From JACMNW01 sp963708425 (GTDB lineage: Bacteria; Pseudomonadota; Alphaproteobacteria; Rhodobacterales; Rhodobacteraceae): a stretch of 64,000 bases of DNA. The notes under the pieces are model-generated. The model did no database searches, was not told where the DNA came from, and saw only the letters and a program-made list of their open reading frames with translations. The translations under genes and the position numbers were made by a program. The stretch lies in contig OY970206.1 of assembly GCA_963708425.1 (NCBI GenBank), forward strand, positions 310,001 to 374,000, read 5' to 3'. Each line of letters opens with the position of its first letter. The first letter of the stretch is position 1. Below, one piece after another: positions 8,862 through 17,671 of this stretch.

Positions 8862-9908
8862 ATGACACAGCCCACCCGCCTGACCCTTCGCCGCCCCGAT
8901 GATTGGCACCTGCATCTGCGCGACGGCGCGATGCTGAAGGGTATATTGCCCGAAACCACCCGCCATTTCGCCCGCGCCATCATCATGCCCAATCTGGTCC
9001 CCCCTGTCGTCACTGCAGCCCAGGCCCTCGCCTACCGCGACCGCATCCTTGCCGCCTTGCCCGACGGGGCGCGGTTTGAACCCCTGATGACCCTCTACCT
9101 TACTGAGTCCACCGATCCCGCCGATGTCGCCGCCGCCCATGCCTCCGGTCTTGTCAAAGCAGTCAAGCTTTACCCCGCCGGTGCCACCACCAATTCCGCC
9201 TCCGGCGTCCGCGATTTCACCGCCGTCCGCCCCGTGCTGGAAAAAATGGCCGAAATCGGCATGCCCCTCTGCGTCCACGGCGAGGTTGCTGACCCATCGG
9301 TGGATATCTTCGACCGCGAGGCTGTGTTCATCGACAAAGTCCTCGATCCTTTGCGCAAAGCCACCCCCGGTTTGCGCGTCGTGATGGAACACATCACCAC
9401 CTCCGACGGCGTCGATTACGCCCGTGCCGCTGGCCCCGATCTTGCCGCCACCATCACCACGCATCATTTGGTGATCAATCGCAACCACATCCTCGCCGGT
9501 GGCATCCGCCCGCATTACTACTGCCTGCCCGTCGCCAAACGCGAAAGCCACCGCCTTGCCCTGCGCGCCGCCGCCACATCGGGCGAGGCGAAGTTTTTCC
9601 TCGGCACCGACAGCGCGCCACATGTGGACGCGCTGAAAGAGCACCCATGCGGCTGTGCCGGTTGCTTTACCGCCACCAATACCCTGCCCATCCTCGCCCA
9701 TCTGTTCGAAGAAGATGGCGCACTTGCCAATCTCGAAGCCTTCATCAGCCTGAACGGCCCCGCCTTTTACCACCTGCCGCCAAACGACGCCCGCATCACG
9801 CTGATCAAAGCTGGCCCCGCCCAGTGGCCGGAAAAAATCCTGACCGAGGCGGGCCCCGTCACCGTCTTCAACCCCGGCTTCCCAGTGCAATGGCACGTCG
9901 AAAGCTGA
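8862..9908 (+). CDS. pyrC: Dihydroorotase (class II, PyrC type)
   Basis: 348 residues from the ATG preceded by CGCAGGGC; the frame is open further upstream but homology begins here. Converts N-carbamoyl-aspartate to dihydroorotate in pyrimidine synthesis. Seen: the first metal motif WHLHLRDG (15-22), KLYPAGATTNS with the lysine that is carboxylated in this family, CVHGE, MEHITT, HHL and GTDSAPH with the catalytic aspartate. Length is normal for the single-domain bacterial enzyme. pyrE follows 58 bases downstream on the same strand, so the two are probably co-transcribed. Confidence 0.96.
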   Translation: MTQPTRLTLRRPDDWHLHLRDGAMLKGILPETTRHFARAIIMPNLVPPVVTAAQALAYRDRILAALPDGARFEPLMTLYLTESTDPADVAAAHASGLVKAVKLYPAGATTNSASGVRDFTAVRPVLEKMAEIGMPLCVHGEVADPSVDIFDREAVFIDKVLDPLRKATPGLRVVMEHITTSDGVDYARAAGPDLAATITTHHLVINRNHILAGGIRPHYYCLPVAKRESHRLALRAAATSGEAKFFLGTDSAPHVDALKEHPCGCAGCFTATNTLPILAHLFEEDGALANLEAFISLNGPAFYHLPPNDARITLIKAGPAQWPEKILTEAGPVTVFNPGFPVQWHVES

Positions 9909-9966
9909 AACACCTTCGGCAAAACGCGGCATTTGAACCGACTAACCGCAGACAGAAAGCAGCACG

Positions 9967-10647
9967 ATGATCCCCAGCGCCTTCCCCCCGAAAGAAGAAA
10001 TCGCCCGCCTGACCGCCCGCGCGCTGCTGGAAATCAAAGCCGTGCACTTCAATGCGGAAACCCCGTTCACCCTCGCCTCCGGCCTGCCATCGCCCACCTA
10101 CATCGACTGTCGCAAGTTGATCAGCCACCCGCGCATCCGGTCGGTTCTGATGGATTTTCTCGCTGTCACCGTCATGCGCGACGCTGGGTTTGAGGCGTTC
10201 GATAACATCGCTGGCGGCGAAACCGCAGGCATCCCGTTCGCCGCCCTGATCGCCGAACGCTTGGCCCTGCCAATGACCTACGTCCGCAAAAAGCCCAAAG
10301 GCTACGGCCGCAACGCCCGGATCGAAGGCGATATGACCCCCGACCAACGCGTCCTTTTGGTCGAAGACCTGACCACCGACGGCGGCTCGAAACTCAGCTT
10401 CGTCGATGCCATCCGCGAAACCGGGGCGACCTGTGCTCATACCGCCGTCATCTTCTACTACGGCATTTTCCCCGAAACCACGCAGCGCCTGGCCGATCAC
10501 GGCATCGCCCTGCATCACCTTTGCACTTGGTGGGATGTGCTGACTGAGGCCCGCGCGCAAGGCAGCTTCGATGCCGCAACTCTAACAGAGGTGGAGGCGT
10601 TCTTGACCGCACCCCGCGCCTGGCAGGATGCCCGCAAAGCCCCATAA
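9967..10647 (+). CDS. pyrE: Orotate phosphoribosyltransferase
   Basis: 226 residues. Joins orotate to PRPP to give OMP, the step after dihydroorotate oxidation. Seen: substrate-loop region SGLPSPTYIDCRKLI, the GGETAGIPFAALIAERL segment, RKKPKGYGRNARIEG (flexible catalytic loop) and the PRPP-binding motif VLLVEDLTTDGGSK. The length fits the alphaproteobacterial form. It sits downstream of pyrC and upstream of dnaB. Confidence 0.96.
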   Translation: MIPSAFPPKEEIARLTARALLEIKAVHFNAETPFTLASGLPSPTYIDCRKLISHPRIRSVLMDFLAVTVMRDAGFEAFDNIAGGETAGIPFAALIAERLALPMTYVRKKPKGYGRNARIEGDMTPDQRVLLVEDLTTDGGSKLSFVDAIRETGATCAHTAVIFYYGIFPETTQRLADHGIALHHLCTWWDVLTEARAQGSFDAATLTEVEAFLTAPRAWQDARKAP

Positions 10648-10909
10648 GCGGAAAGTTGCAAAACCGTCACAGACTGCGCCGCAGCCGATGTGGACAGATG
10701 TGTATAACTCCGGCATCGCCGTCCATCAGCTGTAGGTAACTTGCCGCCCGGCCCCAAATCATGTGTCGGAGTGTATAGTTTTCTGCTATGCTCATGCTTC
10801 AGGCGCAGCTATCCACAGGCTTATCAGACCTTGCGCAAAGCGCCACAAATCGCGCATCACAAGCAGGGCACGATCGACGGCGTTAAGCGGTACATGCGGG
10901 GGCATCACG
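10648..10909. promoter_or_regulatory. dnaB upstream region with DnaA-box-like sites
   Basis: 262 bases between pyrE and dnaB hold no gene. The reverse complement of 10699-10707 is TTATACACA, which fits the DnaA box consensus TTATNCACA exactly. CTATCCACA at 10809-10817 matches TTATCCACA at eight of nine positions, and a weaker TGTGGACAG lies at 10690-10698. The RBS before dnaB is CGGGGGCA. No clear sigma-70 promoter with correct spacing was found. Confidence 0.4.
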
Positions 10910-12412
10910 ATGACTGAGATTGCGAATTTTCGGCCAATGCAGCCAACAACTGCGGTGGCAGACACCGAAATACTGCCTCATAATATCGAAGCTGAACAGC
11001 AGTTGCTGGGCGCAATCCTGACCAATAACGATATCTACGACCGAATCGCATCGCTGGTCCGCTCTGAACATTTCTTTGACCCGGTGCATCAGCGCATCTT
11101 CGAAATTGCTGCCGCCCGCATCCAGAAAAATGCCCTCGCCTCGCCGGTTACGCTGAAAGCATTCTTGGAAGATGACACTGGCCTGCGGGAACTCGGCGGC
11201 CCTGCCTACCTCGCCCGCCTTGCCGGTGCCGCCATTTCCGCTTTCGCCGCCCGCGATTATGCGCAGATGATCTATGATCTGGCCGTGCGCCGCGAACTGA
11301 TCGACCTTGGCCGCGACATTTCCGCCAAAGCCGCCAAAGTCATGGTCGAAAGCGAACCGCGCGAGCAGATCATCGAGGCGGAACAGCGGCTTTACAAACT
11401 GGGCGAGCAAGGCCACGCAGAACGCGGATTTCAAAGCTTTCTCAAGGCAGTAACCGACGCAGTTAACATGGCCAACGCAGCCTACCAGCGCGACGGCGGC
11501 CTTGCTGGCATTTCCACCGGGCTGGTTGATTTGGATAAAAAACTCGGCGGCCTGCACCCCTCCGACCTTCTTATCCTGGCCGGCCGTCCTTCCATGGGCA
11601 AAACCTCGCTTGCCACCAACATCGCCTTCAACATCGCCAAGGCCTACAAACGAGGCCGCCTGCATGACGGGTCCGATGGTGCCGTTGACGGCGGCGTTGT
11701 CGGCTTCTTCAGCTTGGAAATGAGCGCCGAACAACTGGCCGCACGTATCCTATCCGAAGCCTCCGAAGTGCCCTCGGAACAAATCCGCCGCGGCGACATG
11801 ACTGAAGGCGAGTTTCGTCGCTTCGTCGAAGCCGCCAAGGCACTGGAAGCCTGCCCACTTTACATCGACGACACGCCCGCCTTGCCGATCAGCCAAGTCG
11901 CAGCCCGCGCGCGGCGTCTAAAACGGACGCACGGTCTTGACGTGCTGATTGTGGATTACCTTCAGCTGCTAAAGGCCGGTTCTGGCAAGGAAAACCGCGT
12001 CAACGAGGTGTCGGAAATTACCCAAGGCCTGAAGGCCATTGCCAAGGAACTCAATATCCCCGTCATTGCTCTTAGCCAGCTAAGCCGCGCCGTGGAAAGC
12101 CGCGAAGACAAGCGCCCGCAACTGTCAGACCTGCGCGAATCCGGGTCAATCGAACAAGACGCCGACGTGGTGATGTTCGTCTACCGCGACGAATATTACA
12201 AAGAACGTGAAAAACCGGGCGATCACGAATTGGAAAAGATGGCCCAGTGGCAGACCATCATGGAAAACGTGCATGGCAAGGCCGAAGTGATCATCGGCAA
12301 ACAGCGGCACGGGCCGATCGGCTCGGTCGAATTGTCGTTCGAAGGTCGCTTCACCCGCTTTGGCAATCTGGTCAAACCTTGGCAGCAAGGCTCGGGCGAC
12401 GTCGCCTTCTGA
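10910..12412 (+). CDS. dnaB: Replicative DNA helicase DnaB
   Basis: 500 residues from the ATG at 10910; the open frame extends upstream to 10763, but homology starts at MTEIANFRP. Hexameric helicase that unwinds DNA at the replication fork. Seen: N-terminal domain with PHNIEAEQQLLGAIL, RecA-like C-terminal domain with Walker A AGRPSMGKTSLA, GFFSLEMSAEQLA, Walker B LIVDYLQLL, and the late blocks QLSRAVESREDKRPQLSDLRESG and GPIGSVELSF. No intein is present. The gene is preceded by possible DnaA boxes. Confidence 0.97.
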   Translation: MTEIANFRPMQPTTAVADTEILPHNIEAEQQLLGAILTNNDIYDRIASLVRSEHFFDPVHQRIFEIAAARIQKNALASPVTLKAFLEDDTGLRELGGPAYLARLAGAAISAFAARDYAQMIYDLAVRRELIDLGRDISAKAAKVMVESEPREQIIEAEQRLYKLGEQGHAERGFQSFLKAVTDAVNMANAAYQRDGGLAGISTGLVDLDKKLGGLHPSDLLILAGRPSMGKTSLATNIAFNIAKAYKRGRLHDGSDGAVDGGVVGFFSLEMSAEQLAARILSEASEVPSEQIRRGDMTEGEFRRFVEAAKALEACPLYIDDTPALPISQVAARARRLKRTHGLDVLIVDYLQLLKAGSGKENRVNEVSEITQGLKAIAKELNIPVIALSQLSRAVESREDKRPQLSDLRESGSIEQDADVVMFVYRDEYYKEREKPGDHELEKMAQWQTIMENVHGKAEVIIGKQRHGPIGSVELSFEGRFTRFGNLVKPWQQGSGDVAF

Positions 12413-12458
12413 TCCCTTTTTCCTTGACCTCACCGGGCGGGCGGGCAACACAAACCCT

Positions 12459-13508
12459 ATGTCAACAGCCACGCTGACCATCGACCTGTCCGCCATTGCC
12501 GCCAACTGGCGCGCCCTTGATCGGCTATCGCTGGGCTCGGTGCAAACCGCCGCCGTGATCAAGGCCGATGGCTACGGCCTGGGCTCCGCCGCCGTCGCCC
12601 AAGCCCTCGCCGGTGCCGGTGCCCGCCGCTTTTTCGTAGCCGTCGCCGAAGAAGGTGCCGCCGTCCGCGCAGCCCTCGGCCCCGGCCCGCAGATCAATGT
12701 GCTGGGCGGCCATATGGACGGCGATACCACCCTGATTCGTGATCTTGACCTGACCCCGATGCTCAACTCCATCGACCAGATCACCCGGCATCTGGAAACC
12801 CTGCCCGGCCACGCCTTCGGTCTGCAGCTTGATACCGGAATGCACCGTCTGGGGTTGGAACCCTCCGCCTGGCTGGCCATCGCCCCGCACGTCCTGCCCG
12901 CCGATCCGCAACTGCTGATGTCGCACCTCGCCTGCGCAGATGAACCCGATCACCCGCTGAACGCCACTCAGTTGGCCAACTTCCACGCCATGACTGACGG
13001 CATCGAAGTGCCCCGATCGCTGGCCGCCACTGGTGGCATCCTGCTGGGCCAAACCTTCCACTTCGACCTGACACGCCCGGGCGTCGGCCTGTTTGGCGCG
13101 ATGCCGTTCGTCGCCGCAACCCCCGTCGTCACCCTGTCGCTGCCCGTCATCCAAACGCGCGAAGTCGCAACTGGCGACACTGTCGGCTACGGCGGCGCGT
13201 GGACAGCCCATCGCCCCTCCATCATCGCCACAGTCTCCGGTGGCTACGCCGATGGCCTCCTGCGCAGCCTGTCAAACAAAGCCCGCCTTTGGGCTGCCGA
13301 CATTCCCTGCCCCTTGGTTGGCCGGGTGTCGATGGATCTGATCACCGTCGATATCACCCATCTACCCGAAACCCCCGCCAGCCTCGATCTGATTGGCCCG
13401 CATCAAGGCGTCGATGATCTGGCCGATATCGCTGGCACCATCGGGTACGAGGTTCTAACCAGCCTCGGCCCGCGCTATGCCCGCAAATATCTGGAAGCCA
13501 CCGCATGA
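12459..13508 (+). CDS. alr: Alanine racemase
   Basis: 349 residues from the ATG at 12459 (MSTATLTIDL). PLP enzyme interconverting L- and D-alanine for peptidoglycan. Seen: PLP lysine in VIKADGYGLG, MHRLGL, GGILLG, the second active-site tyrosine region VGYGG, SGGYADG and a C-terminal GRVSMDLITVD. It lies 46 bases after dnaB and overlaps mlaE by four bases (ATGA), so it opens a long coupled operon. Confidence 0.95.
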   Translation: MSTATLTIDLSAIAANWRALDRLSLGSVQTAAVIKADGYGLGSAAVAQALAGAGARRFFVAVAEEGAAVRAALGPGPQINVLGGHMDGDTTLIRDLDLTPMLNSIDQITRHLETLPGHAFGLQLDTGMHRLGLEPSAWLAIAPHVLPADPQLLMSHLACADEPDHPLNATQLANFHAMTDGIEVPRSLAATGGILLGQTFHFDLTRPGVGLFGAMPFVAATPVVTLSLPVIQTREVATGDTVGYGGAWTAHRPSIIATVSGGYADGLLRSLSNKARLWAADIPCPLVGRVSMDLITVDITHLPETPASLDLIGPHQGVDDLADIAGTIGYEVLTSLGPRYARKYLEATA

Positions 13509-14287
13509 CGCCCACCGCCACTTTGGCAGCCATCGGCAGGCCCGCCCTAACCGCCCTTGCCGCCGTGGGCCGCGTTGCCGTGTTCACCACGCAAGTCATC
13601 AGCCACCTGTTCCGCCCGCCGTTCTACCCGCGCGAATTCCTGCAAAGCCTGCTGCAAATCGGCTGGTTCAGCCTGCCCGTCGTCGGCCTGACCGCAGTTT
13701 TCACCGGCGGCGCATTGGCGCTGCAAATCTACTCTGGTGGTGCACGCTTCAACGCCGAAACCGTCGTCCCCTCCATCGTCGCCATCGGCATCGTGCGCGA
13801 GCTCGGCCCGGTCATGGGCGGGCTGATGGTCGCCGCCCGCGTCGCCTCCAGCATTGCCGCCGAACTTGGCACCATGAAGGTCACCGAACAGATCGACGCG
13901 CTGGTAACTCTGTCGACCAACCCCATGAAATACCTTGCCGTTCCGCGTGTACTTGCGGCCACTCTCGCCGTCCCCGTGCTGGTCGGTGCCGGTGATGCGC
14001 TTGGCATCGCCGGTGGCTGGCTGGTCGGCATCACCCGCCTAGATTTCAACTCCGCCACCTACCTCAAAACCACCGTCGATTTCCTTGAACCCTGGGATAT
14101 CGGCTCCGGCTTGGTCAAAGGTGCCGCCTTTGGCTTCATCGTCGCCCTGATGGGCTGCTATCACGGCATGCACTCCAGCCGCGGCGCACAAGGCGTCGGG
14201 GCCGCCACCAAAGCCGCCGTCGTCGCCGCATCGGTGATGATCCTGGCCGCAAACTATCTGCTGACAGAGGTGTTCTTCACCTCATGA
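13505..14287 (+). CDS. mlaE: MlaE-type lipid ABC transporter permease
   Basis: 260 residues, hydrophobic, with the MlaE (YrbE) signature: PREFLQSLLQIGWFSLPVVGL, FTGGALALQIYSGGARF, GPVMGGLMVAARVASSIAAELGTMKVTEQIDAL and FLEPWDIGSGLVKGAAFGFIVALMGCYHG. Such permeases move phospholipids between inner and outer membranes. Start and stop overlap alr and the ATPase gene (ATGA on both sides). The partner MlaD-type MCE protein is not in this operon, so either it is encoded elsewhere or the transporter has another partner. Confidence 0.9.
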   Translation: MTPTATLAAIGRPALTALAAVGRVAVFTTQVISHLFRPPFYPREFLQSLLQIGWFSLPVVGLTAVFTGGALALQIYSGGARFNAETVVPSIVAIGIVRELGPVMGGLMVAARVASSIAAELGTMKVTEQIDALVTLSTNPMKYLAVPRVLAATLAVPVLVGAGDALGIAGGWLVGITRLDFNSATYLKTTVDFLEPWDIGSGLVKGAAFGFIVALMGCYHGMHSSRGAQGVGAATKAAVVAASVMILAANYLLTEVFFTS

Positions 14288-15030
14288 TCGAACTGTCACA
14301 AGTCACAAAATCCTTTGGAAGCAATGCCGTACTGCGCGGCGTTAACCTGAACATCCCGCGCGGCCAAAGCATGGTCATCATCGGCGGATCGGGCACAGGA
14401 AAATCGGTTCTGCTGAAATGCATCCTCGGCCTCGTGCGCCCTGACGCAGGCCGCATCACCCTTGCTGGCGAAGATGTCACCCGGCTGGACCGTGACGCCT
14501 TCCTCGCCCGCTTCGGCATGCTGTTCCAAGGCGGCGCGCTGTTCGACAGCCTCCGCGTCTGGGAAAACGTCGCCTTCCGGCTGATGCGCGGCCACGCCGC
14601 CCGGCCAAAGGACGAAGCCCGCGCTATCGCCCTCGAAAAGCTGCGCCGCGTCGGCCTGAAACCCTCCGTCGCCGACCTGTTCCCTGGCGAATTGTCCGGC
14701 GGTATGCAAAAACGCGTCGGCCTCGCCCGCGCCATCGCAGCCGAGCCCGAAATCATCTTCTTTGATGAGCCCACCACAGGCTTAGATCCGATCATGGCCG
14801 GCGTCATCAACGATCTGGTCCGCGAGATCGTCGTTGAAATGGGGGCCACTGCCATGGCTATCACGCATGATATGTCCTCCGTCCGCGCCATCGCCGATAA
14901 GGTCGCCATGCTGCACAACGGCATCATCCAATGGACTGGCACCGTGGTCGAAATGGACGCTACGCCAGACCCTTACGTGCAGCAGTTCATCCACGGTCGC
15001 GCCGATGGTCCGATCGAAAGCGTAAGGTAA
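14284..15030 (+). CDS. mlaF: MlaF-type ABC transporter ATP-binding protein
   Basis: 248 residues. Walker A GGSGTGKSVLLK (about 36-47), Q-loop MLFQGGALFDSL, signature LSGGMQKRVGLARA, Walker B EIIFFDEPTTGLDP and switch histidine ITHDMSSV. The GMQKR and FQGGALFDSL variants are typical of the MlaF group that pairs with MlaE. It overlaps mlaE by four bases, and a 35-codon ORF follows after four bases. Confidence 0.92.
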   Translation: MIELSQVTKSFGSNAVLRGVNLNIPRGQSMVIIGGSGTGKSVLLKCILGLVRPDAGRITLAGEDVTRLDRDAFLARFGMLFQGGALFDSLRVWENVAFRLMRGHAARPKDEARAIALEKLRRVGLKPSVADLFPGELSGGMQKRVGLARAIAAEPEIIFFDEPTTGLDPIMAGVINDLVREIVVEMGATAMAITHDMSSVRAIADKVAMLHNGIIQWTGTVVEMDATPDPYVQQFIHGRADGPIESVR

Positions 15031-15034
15031 CGCG

Positions 15035-15142
15035 ATGCCCAAACAAGGTGCGCTAGCCGTCGTCGTCCCGTTCATCGTCATGGTGGTATTGCTGTTAGGC
15101 TTCGTTGGCTTCGGCGCGCCGCTCAGCCTGCTCGGCCTCTAA
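15035..15142 (+). CDS. 35-residue single-pass membrane peptide (small ORF)
   Basis: An ATG four bases after the mlaF stop opens 35 codons ending in TAA directly against the ATG of the next gene. The peptide starts MPKQGALAVVVPF, carries about 18 consecutive hydrophobic residues (roughly 7-25) and ends FGAPLSLLGL. AAGGTAA just upstream covers the mlaF stop and could serve as the RBS. No family recognised. The exact fit between two membrane-protein genes supports a real gene, perhaps a small subunit of the transporter, but no homology is claimed. Confidence 0.55.
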   Translation: MPKQGALAVVVPFIVMVVLLLGFVGFGAPLSLLGL

Positions 15143-15586
15143 ATGCCCCTGAAACTCGCCAACCTAGCCCTCTTGATCCTCTTCCCCCTCGCGTGGTTCG
15201 CACCCCTGATGCGCGCAGGCCTGCTGCCCCTGTTCGGGCTAGACGAAATCTCCGTCATCACCGGCCTGCAATCTCTGTGGGACTCCGACGTCATCCTCGC
15301 CCTTATCGTCACCGCCTTCGCCATCTTTGCCCCGTGGCTCAAAACCCTCGGCCTCGCCCTGCTGCACTTCGGCCTCCTCTCCCCCAAACTGCTGCCCGCC
15401 CTGCACATCATGGGTAAGCTGGCTATGGCCGACGTCTTCCTGATCGCGCTTTACATCGTGCTGGTCAAAGGCATTGGCCTCGCGCATGTCGAAACCGCAT
15501 GGGGCCTCTATTTCTTCACTGGCCTGATCCTTGCGTCACTTGCCATCTCGGCCATCACTGCGCGCAACGAAGGCACCAACCCTTGA
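15143..15586 (+). CDS. PqiA-family membrane protein, single domain
   Basis: 147 residues with about four membrane helices. The stretch LLPALHIMGKLAMADVFLIALYIVLVKG is typical of the paraquat-inducible protein A family, whose members act with MCE-type lipid transport systems. PqiA of enterobacteria has two such domains (about 400 residues); this is one domain only. The start codon directly abuts the stop of the 35-codon ORF. Next to mlaE/mlaF, a role in envelope lipid transport is plausible. Confidence 0.78.
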   Translation: MPLKLANLALLILFPLAWFAPLMRAGLLPLFGLDEISVITGLQSLWDSDVILALIVTAFAIFAPWLKTLGLALLHFGLLSPKLLPALHIMGKLAMADVFLIALYIVLVKGIGLAHVETAWGLYFFTGLILASLAISAITARNEGTNP

Positions 15587-15616
15587 TGCCCGCCGCCATT
15601 CAGGGCAGGTAGGGCC

Positions 15617-16975
15617 ATGAGCAAAGCCTCCCCCACTTTCACCTGCACCGCCTGCGGTGCCAGCACCCGCAAATGGGCAGGCAAATGCGATGCTTGCGGT
15701 GCCTGGAATTCCATCATCGAAGAGGCGCCGCTTTCCGCCGGACCTAAGGCCCTCGGCGGCAAAGGGCGCACCATAGCCCTGACCGACCTTGCCACCGAAG
15801 AAACCCCGCCGCCCCGCGCCAGCTCCGGCATCGATGAATTAGACCGCGTGCTTGGCGGCGGCCTCGTGCCCGCTTCCGCCGTGCTTGTCGGCGGCGATCC
15901 CGGCATCGGCAAATCCACACTACTGCTGCAAGCCGCCGCCAGCTTTGCCCGTCGTGGCGTCAAATGCCTGTATATCTCGGGTGAAGAAGCCCCGGCGCAG
16001 GTCCGAATGCGCGCGCAACGCTTGGGCCTGACCGATGCCCCCGTCATCCTCGGGGCCGAGACAAACTTGCGCGACATCCTGACCACGCTCGATGCCGAAC
16101 GCCCCGGCCTCGCCATCATCGATTCGATCCAAACCATGTGGCTCGATTCAATCGAGGCCGCCCCCGGTTCCGTCAGCCAAGTCCGCGCCGCCTGTCATGA
16201 ACTCGTCACCTTCGCCAAACGGCGCGGCGTGGCTATCATCCTCGTCGGCCATGTCACCAAAGACGGGCAAATCGCCGGCCCGCGCGTCGTCGAACACATG
16301 GTCGATACTGTGCTTTATTTCGAAGGCGAGCGTGGCCACCAATTTCGCATCCTGCGCGCGGTGAAAAATCGCTTCGGCCCGGCAGATGAAATCGGCGTGT
16401 TCGAAATGACCGGCGACGGCTTGCAACAGGTCACCAACCCCTCCGCTCTGTTCCTATCGGATCGTGGCACCTCCACCCCCGGCTCGGCCGTTTTCGCCGG
16501 GATCGAAGGCACAAGGCCCGTACTGACCGAGATTCAAGCCCTCGTCGCCCCGTCAACCCTCGGCACCCCGCGCCGCACCGTCGTCGGCCTCGATTCCGGT
16601 CGCCTGTCGACGATTTTGGCCGTGCTGGAGGCGCGCTGCGGCATTCCCTTCACCGGATTGGACGTGTTCTTGAACGTCGCTGGTGGTATGCGCGTGTCCG
16701 AACCCGCCGCTGATCTGGCCGTTGCCGCCGCACTTCTTTCTGCCCGCGAAGATGTGGCAATTCCGCCAGAGATGGTGCTTTTCGGCGAAATTAGCCTGTC
16801 TGGCGCGCTGCGCCCCGTGACACAGACCGAAAACAGGTTGAAAGAAGCCTCGAAACTTGGTTTTTCACAAGCCATTGCGCCGGCCCGCTCAAAACTCGGG
16901 GCCAGCGAAGATATGAAAGTCCGGCTGATGCCCGATCTTACGGCATTCGTCGGTGAAATATTCGGGGCCGGTTGA
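15617..16975 (+). CDS. radA: DNA repair protein RadA/Sms
   Basis: 452 residues. Branch-migration ATPase of recombination. N-terminal zinc motif CTACGASTRKWAGKCDACGAW, Walker A GGDPGIGKSTLL, ISGEEAPAQVRMRAQRLG, the RadA-specific KNRFGPADEIGVFEM motif, and a C-terminal Lon-protease-like domain (about 290-450) with no evident catalytic serine-lysine pair, as usual for RadA. RBS AGGTAGGG precedes the ATG. It lies in the alr-purF gene run. Confidence 0.96.
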   Translation: MSKASPTFTCTACGASTRKWAGKCDACGAWNSIIEEAPLSAGPKALGGKGRTIALTDLATEETPPPRASSGIDELDRVLGGGLVPASAVLVGGDPGIGKSTLLLQAAASFARRGVKCLYISGEEAPAQVRMRAQRLGLTDAPVILGAETNLRDILTTLDAERPGLAIIDSIQTMWLDSIEAAPGSVSQVRAACHELVTFAKRRGVAIILVGHVTKDGQIAGPRVVEHMVDTVLYFEGERGHQFRILRAVKNRFGPADEIGVFEMTGDGLQQVTNPSALFLSDRGTSTPGSAVFAGIEGTRPVLTEIQALVAPSTLGTPRRTVVGLDSGRLSTILAVLEARCGIPFTGLDVFLNVAGGMRVSEPAADLAVAAALLSAREDVAIPPEMVLFGEISLSGALRPVTQTENRLKEASKLGFSQAIAPARSKLGASEDMKVRLMPDLTAFVGEIFGAG

Positions 16976-16994
16976 CCCCTACGAAAGGTGCGTG

Positions 16995-17594
16995 ATGGAA
17001 GGCTTTACCCTGATTGATGCCGTTGCGGCGGGCGTGATCGTGCTGTCGGCAATCCTTGCCTATTCGCGCGGCTTCGTGCGCGAATCTTTGGCCATCGCAG
17101 GCTGGATCGGGGCCGCCATCCTCGCCTTCATCTTCGCCCCGCAAGCTCAACCCTTGGTCAAGGAACTGCCCGTCGTCGGCAAATTCCTGACGGACAGTTG
17201 CGAACTCTCGATCATCGCCGCCTTCGCCGCCGTCTTCGCCATTGGTCTGATCATCGCCGCCCTGTTCACCCCCCTGTTCTCGTCCGTCGTGCAACGCTCC
17301 GCCCTCGGCGGCATTGATCAAGGCCTCGGCTTCCTGTTCGGCGTCCTGCGTGGCATCGTGTTGGTCGTCGTTGCCTTCATTGTCTACGACCGCGCCGTCG
17401 GCACAGAGTCCGTGCCCATGGTCGATGCCTCCCGCACTGCCAAAGTCATCGCCTCATTCCAAGCCAACATTGACGAAAACATCCCCTCCGACGCCCCCGG
17501 CTGGATCGTCGCCCGCTACGAACAACTGGTCAGCACCTGCGCCGCCCCCACCACGCCCGCCCCGGCAGAACCCGCACCCGCCCCCTCAAACTAA
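16995..17594 (+). CDS. cvpA: CvpA family membrane protein
   Basis: 199 residues from the ATG at 16995, which follows GAAAGGTG; the open frame extends upstream to 16953. Four hydrophobic segments, with the CvpA hallmarks DAVAAGVIVLSAILAYSRGFVRE near the start and GGIDQGLGFLFGVLRGIVLV in the middle. The C-terminus ends in a proline/alanine-rich cytosolic tail. As in many proteobacteria, it precedes purF. CvpA is linked to envelope homeostasis and colicin V production. Confidence 0.92.
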   Translation: MEGFTLIDAVAAGVIVLSAILAYSRGFVRESLAIAGWIGAAILAFIFAPQAQPLVKELPVVGKFLTDSCELSIIAAFAAVFAIGLIIAALFTPLFSSVVQRSALGGIDQGLGFLFGVLRGIVLVVVAFIVYDRAVGTESVPMVDASRTAKVIASFQANIDENIPSDAPGWIVARYEQLVSTCAAPTTPAPAEPAPAPSN

Positions 17595-17671
17595 CCCCAA
17601 TCGGCGCGTGACACTCGCCGCCCAAAGGCCTAAATGATCCGCATGCCCCCCATGGATTCGGAGCCCTGCGC

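Noticed and set aside
8808..9932. Long minus-strand ORF opposite pyrC
   Set aside because: pyrC has full motifs; the antisense frame is low-complexity Gly/Ala/Asp.
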